From positions 1 through 32,330 of the forward strand of contig NZ_BOLK01000020.1 of the NCBI RefSeq assembly GCF_016861565.1: 32,330 nt of DNA, given 5' to 3'. Positions 15,510 to 23,131 of this stretch are shown piece after piece. Each line of letters begins with the position of its first letter. The stretch's first letter is position 1. The notes beneath the pieces are model-generated. The model was not told where the DNA came from. It ran no database searches and saw only the letters and a list, made by a program, of their open reading frames with translations. A program made the position numbers and the translations under genes. Origin of the DNA: Secundilactobacillus yichangensis. Lineage in GTDB: Bacteria > Bacillota > Bacilli > Lactobacillales > Lactobacillaceae.

Positions 15510-16082
15510 TTGAAACTTGCACTGACTATTTTTCTTCTAAATGCTTGTTATATCACGTTAAATACGTTTCGAACCATGCTGGTTGTTCGCCGTCAACGTT
15601 TATGGGCGCCGCTGCTAGCCGTTCTTGAAGAATTCGTTTACGTTATTGCACTGGCAATCGCGTTGAAAAACATTAATTCACCCGTTAACGTCATCGCTTA
15701 TACCGTTGGTTTCGGTCTAGGTATTTACCTTGGTATTCTCATTGAAGATCACGTTGCTCTAGGCTGGGTCAATTTTCAGGTTACCGTTAAAATCGATAAT
15801 GACGATCCCAAGTATCAGCAAAATAAAAAGCTTCCGGAAGACCTGCGTAATAACGGTTACGGGGTAACGGAAACTTGGGGCTACGGCCGTGACGGCTCAC
15901 GCCTAATTTTAAACATCTTAGCACCCCGTAAAGCTGACCATCGGCTCATGGATCTGATTCATGAACTGGCCCCCGAAGCATTTGTAATGGTCAATGAACC
16001 AACACAGATGTCAGGCGGTTTCTGGAGTAAAGAAGTAGAACGGCGCTTTAGAAAAGTGACCCATAAGGAAAAGCAAAACTAA
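15510..16082 (+). CDS. UPF0316-type membrane protein with DUF2179 domain
   Basis: A 190-residue protein. Three membrane segments fill residues 1-90 (DUF5698-like: NTFRTMLVVRRQRLWAPLLA, then YTVGFGLGIYLGILIED). The C-terminal soluble part holds GYGVTETWGYGRDGSR and LNILAPRKADHRLMDLIHEL, which fits DUF2179. The role of this family is unknown. The start is TTG at 15510, with AAGGGG upstream. It is divergent from maa and convergent with rnhA, only 21 bases away. Confidence 0.75.
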   Translation: MKLALTIFLLNACYITLNTFRTMLVVRRQRLWAPLLAVLEEFVYVIALAIALKNINSPVNVIAYTVGFGLGIYLGILIEDHVALGWVNFQVTVKIDNDDPKYQQNKKLPEDLRNNGYGVTETWGYGRDGSRLILNILAPRKADHRLMDLIHELAPEAFVMVNEPTQMSGGFWSKEVERRFRKVTHKEKQN

Positions 16083-16093
16083 ACCATTCTATC

Positions 16094-16145
16094 AAGCACT
16101 GGGCTATGGATTTTTAAATAAATCCAATTGTTCCAGTGCTTTTTG
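16094..16145 (+). terminator. Terminator of the DUF2179 gene, reaching into the rnhA coding end
   Basis: AAGCACTGG at 16094-16102 pairs with CCAGTGCTT at 16133-16141, followed by T. An inner GGATTT/AAATCC also pairs. Most of the hairpin lies inside the last codons of the convergent rnhA gene. Confidence 0.55.
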
Positions 16146-16946
16146 AATGTCTGAAACCGACTGATCCACTTTCTTTTGTTGTTTGGGTTCCGGCTTAGCA
16201 TTCGCCTGCTTATTATGAGTGGCTGGTTTAGATATAGGTGCTTTAGCAGGCTTTTTCCCAGTTGCTGTTTTACCGCGAACTGGTCGGCCGGTCTTCACCA
16301 TTGCGTCCATTGTTTTATTTAATAAGGTATCGACAAAGATGTTACCCTGATTATCCGCATGCCCCTTAGTCCAAACTAGGGAAAGGTTAGAAAATTGAGG
16401 GAGCAGCTGACTGACTTTTTGCCAAAGCTCCGCGTTCATTAGTTCACCACCCGAACGACGCCAGCCACGCCGCTGCCAGCCCTTTAGCCAGCCTTTATTA
16501 ATCGCATCTAAAACGTACTTAGAGTCTAAAACTAACGTGATATCAGCCGTTTGCTGACCCTGGTCGATCAGTGCTTCCAGCGCTTTAATCAGCGCCATGA
16601 TCTCCATTCGGTTATTAGTCGCACCCCATTCACCGTCAGAATCGCTTAACACCGTCTTCGGTAATTCCAAACGAAACGCCCAGGCAGCCGGATCAGACGA
16701 TTTAACGTGACCACCCTTAACGTTGCCTGAGTTACGAGTACCGCCATCCGTGTAGCCAATAATCATGCCTTCAGGCTGCGCGGGCTTTGCCGCAGCTGGC
16801 TCACCCATAAATTGTTTAGCTTCAGACTCTGTCTTGAATCCCTTAAATTCAGCTCCCGAAAAACCGGACACTTCTTTTTGAGCTTCCGGCCAGCTGGTAT
16901 AAATACCGGGATGCTGGCCCTTCCTTACCGCGTAATATTTACCCAA
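16104..16946 (-). CDS. rnhA: Ribonuclease HI with N-terminal viroplasmin domain and basic tail
   Basis: A 280-residue enzyme that cuts RNA in RNA-DNA hybrids. Residues 1-45 form the RNA/DNA-binding caulimovirus viroplasmin-type domain (GKYYAVRKGQHPGIYTSW; KGFKTESEAKQFM). The RNase H domain follows with catalytic D67 (GYTDGG), E115 (NNRMEIMAL), D141 (VLDSKYV), D206 (IFVDTLLN) and H196 (TKGHAD). Residues about 225-275 are a low-complexity Lys/Ala/Pro tail not found in the short E. coli enzyme. I place the start at TTG 16946, since AGAGGG is 8 bases upstream; the GTG at 16955 is too close to that site. Confidence 0.9.
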   Translation of the reverse strand: MGKYYAVRKGQHPGIYTSWPEAQKEVSGFSGAEFKGFKTESEAKQFMGEPAAAKPAQPEGMIIGYTDGGTRNSGNVKGGHVKSSDPAAWAFRLELPKTVLSDSDGEWGATNNRMEIMALIKALEALIDQGQQTADITLVLDSKYVLDAINKGWLKGWQRRGWRRSGGELMNAELWQKVSQLLPQFSNLSLVWTKGHADNQGNIFVDTLLNKTMDAMVKTGRPVRGKTATGKKPAKAPISKPATHNKQANAKPEPKQQKKVDQSVSDIQKALEQLDLFKNP

Positions 16947-17090
16947 AATAGTCACCCTCTTATCACTTTAAGTATTGTTGAAGTTTAGTAAATTCTTATT
17001 ACAATCCCAATTTTACAGTAGTCAATCATACTAATTCTGTGAAAATTATGCTAAAGTTATTAGTGTAAATAAATTGTATTGAAAATCGAC

Positions 17091-17104
17091 GTTCATTCAT
17101 GAAC
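17091..17104. promoter_or_regulatory. Short dyad upstream of the unknown gene at 17143
   Basis: GTTCAT and ATGAAC flank two bases, a perfect 14-base palindrome about 40 bases before the start codon. It could be an operator; no regulator gene is next to it. Confidence 0.3.
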
Positions 17105-17142
17105 TTTGTCATCCAACCAGTTGTTCAAGAGGAGGAACTCTG

Positions 17143-17604
17143 ATGTCTGAAATCCACGCTCAGCTCATCAACATCGATCAAGCCCATGCCTTGTTGAAAG
17201 AGCAACATAGTCAAGCTAACGAACTTTTCCCCGAGCTTACGCTCACTGGTCAATATATCCTACCAGATTATCGGCTAACGCGTAAACGGGAAGCGTTCAA
17301 AATTCGCAAACATACTTTTTTGAAGAAACATTACAAGTCCTATGTGGCCTTCGATTCTGAGAATGGTCAAACCCTTTGGATGCGTAATTTTTCTAGTTTA
17401 ACTCAAGCTTTATTCTGGCTTCAAACCGGTCTTAAACCTGGCGATACCGATAGTCAGTTTTCGTTCAAAGAATGGCACGAAAGCCACGCTGACGAAATTG
17501 AAACCTATAAGGATCAGCTTCGCTCACTGCATAAGGAAGCCGTTGCCAAGAAAAAAGCAACTGATTCCCGTGCGCACAAGTCAAAACCAAAAAAACACGC
17601 TTAG
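17143..17604 (+). CDS. Protein of unknown function with a basic C-terminal tail
   Basis: I do not recognise this 153-residue protein. It is soluble, with no signal peptide or cysteine. A helical N-terminal part is followed by a basic segment (RLTRKREAFKIRKHTFLKKH), an aromatic-rich middle (TLWMRNFSSLTQALFWLQTG) and a tail rich in Lys, Ala and His ending KSKPKKHA. The basic stretches could bind nucleic acid, but that is a guess. The ATG has AGGAGG 7 bases upstream, and a terminator follows at once, so it is a well-formed single gene. Confidence 0.7.
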   Translation: MSEIHAQLINIDQAHALLKEQHSQANELFPELTLTGQYILPDYRLTRKREAFKIRKHTFLKKHYKSYVAFDSENGQTLWMRNFSSLTQALFWLQTGLKPGDTDSQFSFKEWHESHADEIETYKDQLRSLHKEAVAKKKATDSRAHKSKPKKHA

Positions 17605-17611
17605 TATGATG

Positions 17612-17638
17612 AGTTCTGATTTTGCTCAGAACTTTTTT
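17612..17638 (+). terminator. Terminator after the unknown gene at 17143
   Basis: AGTTCTGA pairs with TCAGAACT around a six-base loop and is followed by six T. Confidence 0.85.
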
Positions 17639-17677
17639 AGTTTACGATCTGTCATCAAAGTTCCTGAATAACCCACT

Positions 17678-17725
17678 AAAATCCCTTAGGACAGTCAATA
17701 AACATTGCTATCCTAAGGGATTTTT
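17678..17725 (-). terminator. Terminator after the cytosine deaminase gene
   Basis: AAAATCCCTTAGGA at 17678-17691 pairs with TCCTAAGGGATTTT at 17711-17724. The minus-strand downstream side has TTTTAG. It sits directly after the stop at 17736. Confidence 0.75.
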
Positions 17726-17735
17726 ATCGTTTCAT

Positions 17736-18992
17736 TTACTTAGTAATTTCACTTTGACCAAAGTACGTTTTAACTTCTTGAGGCCGCGTCTTAACGGTCA
17801 CAATCCCATGGTGAATGGCGTACAAAACTTCTGCCCGTTCATTCAGCGCATCATAGAAGTTGTCACGGTTCAAAATAATGCAGTTAGCCTGTTTGCCAAC
17901 TTCAATCCCATAGTGATCCAAAACATGCATTGCCCGTGCCCCGTTTTGAGTCACGTACTTATATGAACTCATGATCTGGTCATAGCCCATAGTTTGCGCC
18001 ACGTGAAGGCCAAGGTGCAACGGATCAAGCATATTGCCGTCACCCATTGGATACCACGGATCCTTAATATCATCTTCGCCAAAGGCAACGTTGATGCCAT
18101 CTTCCGTTAGTTCTTTAACCCGAGTCATACCACGACGCTTTGGATAAGTATCAAACCGGCCACCCAGGAAGGTGTTGACCAGCGGATTAGCAATCATGTT
18201 AATGCCAGACATCTTCAGTAGACGGAACAGCTTATACGCATAGGCATCATTATAAGAGCCCATAGCGGTAGTATGGCTAGCAGTCACCTTATCGCTCATT
18301 CCGGTTTCGTAGGCCAGGGTTGCAAGTGTCTCAAGACCTCTGGCTGCTGGATCATCAATCTCATCACAGTGAACATCGATCAGCTTATCATACTTTTCAG
18401 CTAAATCACTGACAAAGTGCAGTGATTGCACGCCGTATTCACGGTTAAATTCAAAGTGAGGAATCCCCCCGATAACATCAACACCCATTTCGGCAGCCTT
18501 GGTCATTAACTCCTTACCATGTGGGAAAGACAGAATACCCTCTTGCGGGAAAGCAACTAGTTGGAGTTCAATAAAGTCCTTTACTTCATCACGAACTTCA
18601 AGCAGCGCCTTCAAGGCCGTTAAATTGGGGTCGGTCACATCCACGTGCGAACGAACGAACTGGGTCCCATGACTGGCCTGTTTTTTTAACGTTTGAGTAG
18701 CCCGTTTTTTGACGTCTTCAATCGTCAGTTTTTGTTTCCGTGCTGACCAGATTCGGATTCCATCAAACAGCGTACCAGATTGGTTCCATTCTGGGTCCCC
18801 GGCTGTTAAGGTTGAATCCAAATGAACGTGGGGGTCAACGAACGGTGGCAGCAAAAGCTTCCCGTGGCCATCGATCAAGCCCTCACTCTCCTTGGGCGTA
18901 ATGTGGTTAGCAATTTCAACAAACTTGCCGTCCTCGATTCGAACATCTTTCAAGGTCTCGCTATTTTCAATTGACACTTGCTGTATCAGCAT
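17736..18992 (-). CDS. codA: Cytosine deaminase (amidohydrolase family)
   Basis: A 418-residue cytosolic enzyme that turns cytosine into uracil and ammonia for pyrimidine salvage. It follows E. coli CodA over its whole length: PPFVDPHVHLDS with metal ligands H55 and H57, NQSGTLFDGI, VAFPQEGILSFPHG, IDVHCDEIDDP with H208 and E211, ASHTTAMGSYN with H240, and YPKRRGMTRVKEL. The metal Asp is D307 in VAFGEDD; the residue before it is Glu where E. coli has His. The ATG at 18992 has GGAGG 10 bases upstream. There is no codB permease gene alongside. Confidence 0.9.
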   Translation of the reverse strand: MLIQQVSIENSETLKDVRIEDGKFVEIANHITPKESEGLIDGHGKLLLPPFVDPHVHLDSTLTAGDPEWNQSGTLFDGIRIWSARKQKLTIEDVKKRATQTLKKQASHGTQFVRSHVDVTDPNLTALKALLEVRDEVKDFIELQLVAFPQEGILSFPHGKELMTKAAEMGVDVIGGIPHFEFNREYGVQSLHFVSDLAEKYDKLIDVHCDEIDDPAARGLETLATLAYETGMSDKVTASHTTAMGSYNDAYAYKLFRLLKMSGINMIANPLVNTFLGGRFDTYPKRRGMTRVKELTEDGINVAFGEDDIKDPWYPMGDGNMLDPLHLGLHVAQTMGYDQIMSSYKYVTQNGARAMHVLDHYGIEVGKQANCIILNRDNFYDALNERAEVLYAIHHGIVTVKTRPQEVKTYFGQSEITK

Positions 18993-19035
18993 CTTATTAC
19001 AACCTCCAGCGGATTTAGTTAATACGTACAACCAA

Positions 19036-19044
19036 ATTATACCA
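19036..19044 (-). promoter_or_regulatory. Extended -10 element of codA
   Basis: On the minus strand the sequence TGGTATAAT is a perfect extended -10; no good -35 lies 17 bases upstream. Transcription would start about 37 bases before the start codon. Confidence 0.55.
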
Positions 19045-19195
19045 CGGCACTTGCCAATTATTTGCTCAGTTATTCATTTTCCAAAATCTGTTTCATCATC
19101 TGAGTAATTTCACTTTGAATTCAACACCATATTGCTTTCAAACCGGCAGTATTTTCGATATAGTGAGATTAACGAAAACGAAAGGAGGGCTTGCT

Positions 19196-20539
19196 ATGTC
19201 AATCTTTAAACGACGGCATCTATCGCTGCCCAAAGCATTGACCCTCGGCTTTTTAATCATTATTTTGATGGGCACTATCCTGCTTAGCCTGCCTATTGCT
19301 ACTCGCGGTGCCCATTCAACGTCCATTTTAGACGCCCTGTTCACTGCTACCAGTGCCACCTGTGTGACCGGATTGACATTGGTCAGTACCGCCTTTCACT
19401 GGACCGTTTTCGGTCAGACAGTTATTTTATTCCTAATGGAAATCGGTGGCTTGGGCTTCATGACTTTTACCGTCATGCTGTTCTTATTTACGCGCCGACA
19501 AATGAAACTTTCGACCCGCTTGTTAGCACAAGAATCCCTCAACCTGGATAACCTTTCCCAGCTTAGCGTCATCAAACTCATTTTGCTGCTGTCGTTAATT
19601 ATCCAACTGACGGGTGCCGGACTGTTAATGATCGATTTTTATCCCCGTTATGGTCTTATTAAAGGACTCTGGTTCAGTCTTTTCCATGCTGTATCAGCGT
19701 TCTGTAACGCGGGTTTCGATTTATTCGGCAACAGTCTCCAAGGGTTTGCCAACGATCCCTACGTCCTGAGTGTGATGTCGGTACTGATCATCGCCGGTTC
19801 CTTCGGCTTTTTGGTTTGGCAAGATCTGCTGCTATACCCTAAACGGCACCATCTTTCATTGCATACCAAGCTAGCGCTGGGAACCGGTACCGCTCTAGTT
19901 CTACTTTCACTCATCGTTTATTTGCTCAGCGAAAATAACTTAGCCATTCTCAGCTCCCGCGTCTCTTATGGCAATCGATTAGTGAATACCATATTCATGG
20001 CGATTACACCGCGAACTGCTGGCTTGATTACACTACCCTATCAGCAATTATCTATTGCCAGTATTGCATTCACCATGCTGCTAATGTTCATTGGCGGTAC
20101 GCCCGGATCAACTGCTGGCGGTGTGAAAACAACAACTATTGGTTTACTGACACTGCAGAGCATCGCAACACTGCGGGGAAAACGTGATGCTACTTTTGGT
20201 CACCGACGCTTTACCCAAGAAAACGTTTTTCGGGCCCTGACCCTAATTTTCGTTGCATTAACAATTCTTGCAACAGCAACCTTGATTCTTTGCGCCACCC
20301 AGCCAATTCCTAAAAGCGACGGCCTGCAGACCGTTACTTTTGAAGTCATGGCAGCATTTGGGACCACTGGCATCTCGCTGGGACTCACTCCCCACTTAAA
20401 CATCTTGGGTAAACTGATCATTATGTTTTTAATGTTTATCGGCCGGGTGGGAATCTACACCGTCATGTTTTCGATACTGAATGCTAGTCCTAAGCAAGCG
20501 ACCTACCGTTACCCAGAGGAGAGTGTTTTAATTGGCTAA
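19196..20539 (+). CDS. ktrB: Potassium uptake channel subunit KtrB (TrkH family)
   Basis: A 447-residue membrane protein that carries K+ (usually Na+-dependent) with KtrA. Four repeated membrane-pore-membrane units are visible, each with a filter loop and a key Gly: TSATCVTGL, AVSAFCNAGFD, AITPRTAGL and AAFGTTGIS. A loop GGTPGSTAGGVKTTT lies in the third unit region, as is usual. The start is ATG 19196, with AAAGGAGG upstream; a longer frame from 19115 would only add unlikely residues. It overlaps ktrA by 8 bases. Confidence 0.9.
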   Translation: MSIFKRRHLSLPKALTLGFLIIILMGTILLSLPIATRGAHSTSILDALFTATSATCVTGLTLVSTAFHWTVFGQTVILFLMEIGGLGFMTFTVMLFLFTRRQMKLSTRLLAQESLNLDNLSQLSVIKLILLLSLIIQLTGAGLLMIDFYPRYGLIKGLWFSLFHAVSAFCNAGFDLFGNSLQGFANDPYVLSVMSVLIIAGSFGFLVWQDLLLYPKRHHLSLHTKLALGTGTALVLLSLIVYLLSENNLAILSSRVSYGNRLVNTIFMAITPRTAGLITLPYQQLSIASIAFTMLLMFIGGTPGSTAGGVKTTTIGLLTLQSIATLRGKRDATFGHRRFTQENVFRALTLIFVALTILATATLILCATQPIPKSDGLQTVTFEVMAAFGTTGISLGLTPHLNILGKLIIMFLMFIGRVGIYTVMFSILNASPKQATYRYPEESVLIG

Positions 20540-21215
20540 ACAAGAACGTGAAAATTACGCTGTAATTGGTTTGGGGCAATTTGGCAGTGCCATCTGTCAA
20601 TCGCTAGTGGAAGCCAAACAAGAAGTCTTGGCTATCGACGTAGATGAAGAAAAAGTCAACGAATTCACAAACATCGTTACCCGAGCAGTGATTGCCGACG
20701 CACAGGATGAAGACGCGATGAAAGAACTTGAGCTTGGCAGTTTCGACCACGTTTTCATTTCCATTGGTCAAAACATCCAGGCCAGCATCATGGCTACCCT
20801 GCTAACCAAGGAATTGGGTGCCAAAGACGTCATCTGCAAAGCGGAAAACGAGAGTCACGCCAGGGTACTTGAAAAAATTGGTGCCGACCAAATCGTCCGC
20901 CCGGAACGTGATATGGCCCGCCGAATCGTCTTCCACCAGCTCCAGCCCAATATCGTTAACTACCTCATGCTAAATGACAAGGTTACCATGGCTGAGATCA
21001 AAGTCGATAATCCGGCTTTCGTGGGCAAATCTCTAAACGAATTATCAGTTCGGAACAACTATCATATTAACGTCATTGCTATCAAAACAGACGGGAAAGT
21101 CAACCTCTCACCGGATGCCGATGATAAACTACAAGCTAACGATCTCATATCGGTAGTCGGCTACACAACAGACGTTAATCAGTTCAACGCGGACGCACAG
21201 TCTTCTTCGCTTTAA
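20532..21215 (+). CDS. ktrA: Potassium uptake regulatory subunit KtrA (RCK domains)
   Basis: A 227-residue cytosolic partner of KtrB. The N-terminal RCK domain has a Rossmann motif AVIGLGQFGSAICQSL and acidic AIDVDEE for ATP/ADP or NAD(H) binding. The C-terminal part (about 140-217) is a TrkA-C domain (PAFVGKSLNEL, NDLISVVGY), which in Gram-positive bacteria is a known c-di-AMP target. The start is TTG at 20532 inside the end of ktrB, with GAGGAG about 10 bases upstream, so translation is probably coupled. Confidence 0.92.
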   Translation: MAKQERENYAVIGLGQFGSAICQSLVEAKQEVLAIDVDEEKVNEFTNIVTRAVIADAQDEDAMKELELGSFDHVFISIGQNIQASIMATLLTKELGAKDVICKAENESHARVLEKIGADQIVRPERDMARRIVFHQLQPNIVNYLMLNDKVTMAEIKVDNPAFVGKSLNELSVRNNYHINVIAIKTDGKVNLSPDADDKLQANDLISVVGYTTDVNQFNADAQSSSL

Positions 21216-21225
21216 AAATCGGAGT

Positions 21226-21437
21226 GTGTGATAAAACTCAGTAGATTCCAGAATTTAACGTAAAGGATGCCTATTCCGGCGAACTTTGTCGGAGTAGGCA
21301 TCCTTTGCGTTAAATGACCGGAATCTGAGTTTTAGAGCATGATTAGGCTATATTAACGTGTTGAACTAAAATACGATCATAAAAATATTTAGCTAATAGG
21401 CTGATTGAAATGCTTACCACATAAACTTATGGCACAG
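21226..21437. repeat. MITE-like repeat family B, copy 2
   Basis: Second copy of the element at 9566-9775, in the same orientation. It shares TGATAAAACTC, AGATTCCAGAATTTAACGT, GCCTATTCCG, TTTGCGTTAAATG, CCGGAATCTGAGTTTTA, TGATTGAAAT, CTTACCA and CTTATGGCACAG. The middle third is more divergent. Differences in the inner stem are compensated on the other arm. It lies between the convergent ktrA and SMR genes. Confidence 0.75.
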
Positions 21438-21477
21438 CCTGTTTACATTTTCGTCAAAAGAAGAACCAAGTTAACAC

Positions 21478-21861
21478 TCAGCTCTTTACGTTCATTTTTT
21501 CGTCAACCTGCAAAGATTCATAGTCAATTTCCTCTTCAGCTTCACCAGACCAGTTCAGTGATACGATACCAACAACAATCATCATCAAACCAAGAATTTC
21601 GCCGAGTGAAAATGAAACGCGGAACATGGCAACGTCCAGCGCAGCCGTTAAAACAGTACCAGCTCCAGACCAAAGCCCATAGGCAACACTCAGTGGTACC
21701 ACACGCATCGCATATGACAGGCTATAGAGCATAATCAAAAAGGCGGCAATACTCAAAAAAGTCCAGGAGAACTGAGTAAACTCCCTTGATAGCTTTAGTG
21801 AAATTGTCCCGGCAATCTCTGTAACAATTGAAATTCCTAACGCTATATAGTATTTAAACAT
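21478..21861 (-). CDS. Small multidrug resistance (SMR) transporter, subunit 2
   Basis: A 127-residue protein with four membrane segments. The essential Glu is in ISIVTEIAGTISLKLS, and the YGLWSGAGTVLTAALD loop is typical of EmrE-type exporters of cationic compounds. It has an unusual acidic C-terminal tail of about 22 residues (GEAEEEIDYESLQVDEK) that would face the cytoplasm. It follows the other SMR gene by 11 bases, so the two probably form a heterodimer of the YkkCD/EbrAB kind. The ATG has GTGAGGTGAGGG upstream. Confidence 0.85.
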   Translation of the reverse strand: MFKYYIALGISIVTEIAGTISLKLSREFTQFSWTFLSIAAFLIMLYSLSYAMRVVPLSVAYGLWSGAGTVLTAALDVAMFRVSFSLGEILGLMMIVVGIVSLNWSGEAEEEIDYESLQVDEKMNVKS

Positions 21862-21872
21862 CCGCCCTCACC

Positions 21873-22190
21873 TCACAATATATTCAGCATCACCGTGCCA
21901 ATAATAATACAAGCTACGCCAACCACTTTGGATCGATTAACCTGCTCTTTAAAGAAAATGATCCCAATAATGGTCGTAAAAAGCGTTCCGATGGCTCCCC
22001 ACAGTGCATATGCCACACCTAGGTCCAGCCAACGAAGGGACTTGGAAAAAAGAAACAGTGTGATCGTATAGCCAATCACCAGACAAATTGTCGGAATCAG
22101 CCGGTGAAAGCCATCCGATTCCTTCAACAACGAACTGCTAATAATTTCAAATACAATCGCGGCACATAAAAAACCGTATCCTAATAACAA
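21873..22190 (-). CDS. Small multidrug resistance (SMR) transporter, subunit 1
   Basis: A 105-residue protein with four membrane segments, of normal SMR length and without a tail. The conserved Glu is in AIVFEIISSSLLK, and YALWGAIGTLFTTIIGIIFF and a late VNRSKVVGVACIIIGTVML fit the family. The start is TTG at 22190, with GGGATGA upstream; an ATG nearby is out of frame and stops after five codons. It is the first gene of the pair. Confidence 0.85.
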   Translation of the reverse strand: MLLGYGFLCAAIVFEIISSSLLKESDGFHRLIPTICLVIGYTITLFLFSKSLRWLDLGVAYALWGAIGTLFTTIIGIIFFKEQVNRSKVVGVACIIIGTVMLNIL

Positions 22191-22265
22191 ACGATCATCC
22201 CGTTTCCACAGACTTCATTGATTATTATTTTAACCCTAATCGATTCCACAGGGAAATCTCTGACG

Positions 22266-22442
22266 TTACCAGCGCGATGGATTCCAGGTTCGGCCATCCA
22301 GCTCACCTTGCGCCAGCTTAATTCGTCGCTGCTGTTCCTCACTAAGTTCTGCCAGTGCTAAATAAAGAGCGCGTTCCTTAAACTGCGGTGTCTGATTGGC
22401 TAACGTTAATAATTGTTCAGTGGCCCAAGTTTGTTCCGCCAT
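22266..22442 (-). CDS. Small soluble protein coupled to the flavodoxin-type oxidoreductase gene
   Basis: A 58-residue ORF of unknown function. It starts MAEQTWATEQLLTLANQTPQ and ends GRTWNPSRW; the middle is helical and charged (LAELSEEQQRRIKLAQGELD). Its ATG shares one base with the stop of the gene before it (TAATG), and a GGAGG-like GGAAAG lies just upstream, so translation is probably coupled. I know no family for it. The length of open frame, its coupling and its composition make it a likely real gene. Confidence 0.6.
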   Translation of the reverse strand: MAEQTWATEQLLTLANQTPQFKERALYLALAELSEEQQRRIKLAQGELDGRTWNPSRW

Positions 22443-23131
22443 TAGCTTTCCTCCATATCCTGAATCATTTTAAGATTCATCTGCAAGTCTTCCAGAGTAG
22501 ATTGATTATTTTGAATCTGTTCTAAAATTAAGCTGAGTTGCTGTCGCTTTTCTTCCGGTGCTGAAGCAATTAGTGTCGTCAATCGATCAATCAACCAGTT
22601 CGTTTGGTCATCAAAATGGCCCAGTCGTTTTTGAGTTAGATAACGCTGATAGTTAATCAGTAATCTAGCCTTCATATCATCCGACTGATACCCGAACTGG
22701 TCGATAACAAACGTTGGCAAAAAGCTCATTTGTAATTTATGCGCCAGCGCCTGAAACGGTGTCATAATCTGGGAAAGGCTATAGTTTTCACTGGCTCCGG
22801 CAGCAAAGTTTTTAGCTGGTGAGCCCAAACTCACGGCAATCCCCAGCTCTTTGCCAACTAAACTGCCCATGGCATCCGGATATGCAAACCGTCTGGTGAA
22901 TACTTGATCCAGCCAGTTTTTCAAAATGGCCGGTGCTGAGTACCAATAAAGCGGAAATTGCAGCACGATTCGATCTGCTGTTTCAACCAATTTCTGTTCG
23001 TCAGTCACCGTTAAATCAAACGTCGTTAGTGCATGCCAAGTCACGTTCGGAAAATCTGCAACTTCCTTTAAAAACTGCTGGGTACTTGAATCTTCAATTT
23101 GTGGATGTCCCACAACGACTAACGTTTTGAT
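22442..23131 (-). CDS. Flavodoxin-fold NAD(P)H quinone oxidoreductase, apparent ATC start
   Basis: About 229 residues. The first strand KTLVVVGHP, the RIVLQFPLYWYSAPAILKNW loop (FMN binding) and LDQVFTRRFAY match the NQO/MdaB/KefF-type family, which reduces quinones or related compounds with FMN. About 50 extra C-terminal residues form a charged helix region (EEKRQQLSLILEQIQNNQ). The first usual start in the frame, GTG 23113, lies after the first beta strand. Upstream to the stop at 23168 there is no ATG, GTG or TTG. An ATC at 23131 with GGGGG 7 bases upstream gives the standard N-terminus. Confidence 0.8.
   Translation of the reverse strand: MKTLVVVGHPQIEDSSTQQFLKEVADFPNVTWHALTTFDLTVTDEQKLVETADRIVLQFPLYWYSAPAILKNWLDQVFTRRFAYPDAMGSLVGKELGIAVSLGSPAKNFAAGASENYSLSQIMTPFQALAHKLQMSFLPTFVIDQFGYQSDDMKARLLINYQRYLTQKRLGHFDDQTNWLIDRLTTLIASAPEEKRQQLSLILEQIQNNQSTLEDLQMNLKMIQDMEES

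Noticed and set aside
21405-21734. 109-codon plus-strand frame opposite the SMR gene
   Set aside because: It is antisense to the SMR coding region, has a low-complexity Gln/Ser composition and no ribosome binding site.
21478-22190. Two small adjacent genes as a toxin-antitoxin pair
   Set aside because: Both proteins have four membrane segments and the SMR Glu, so they are paired exporters.
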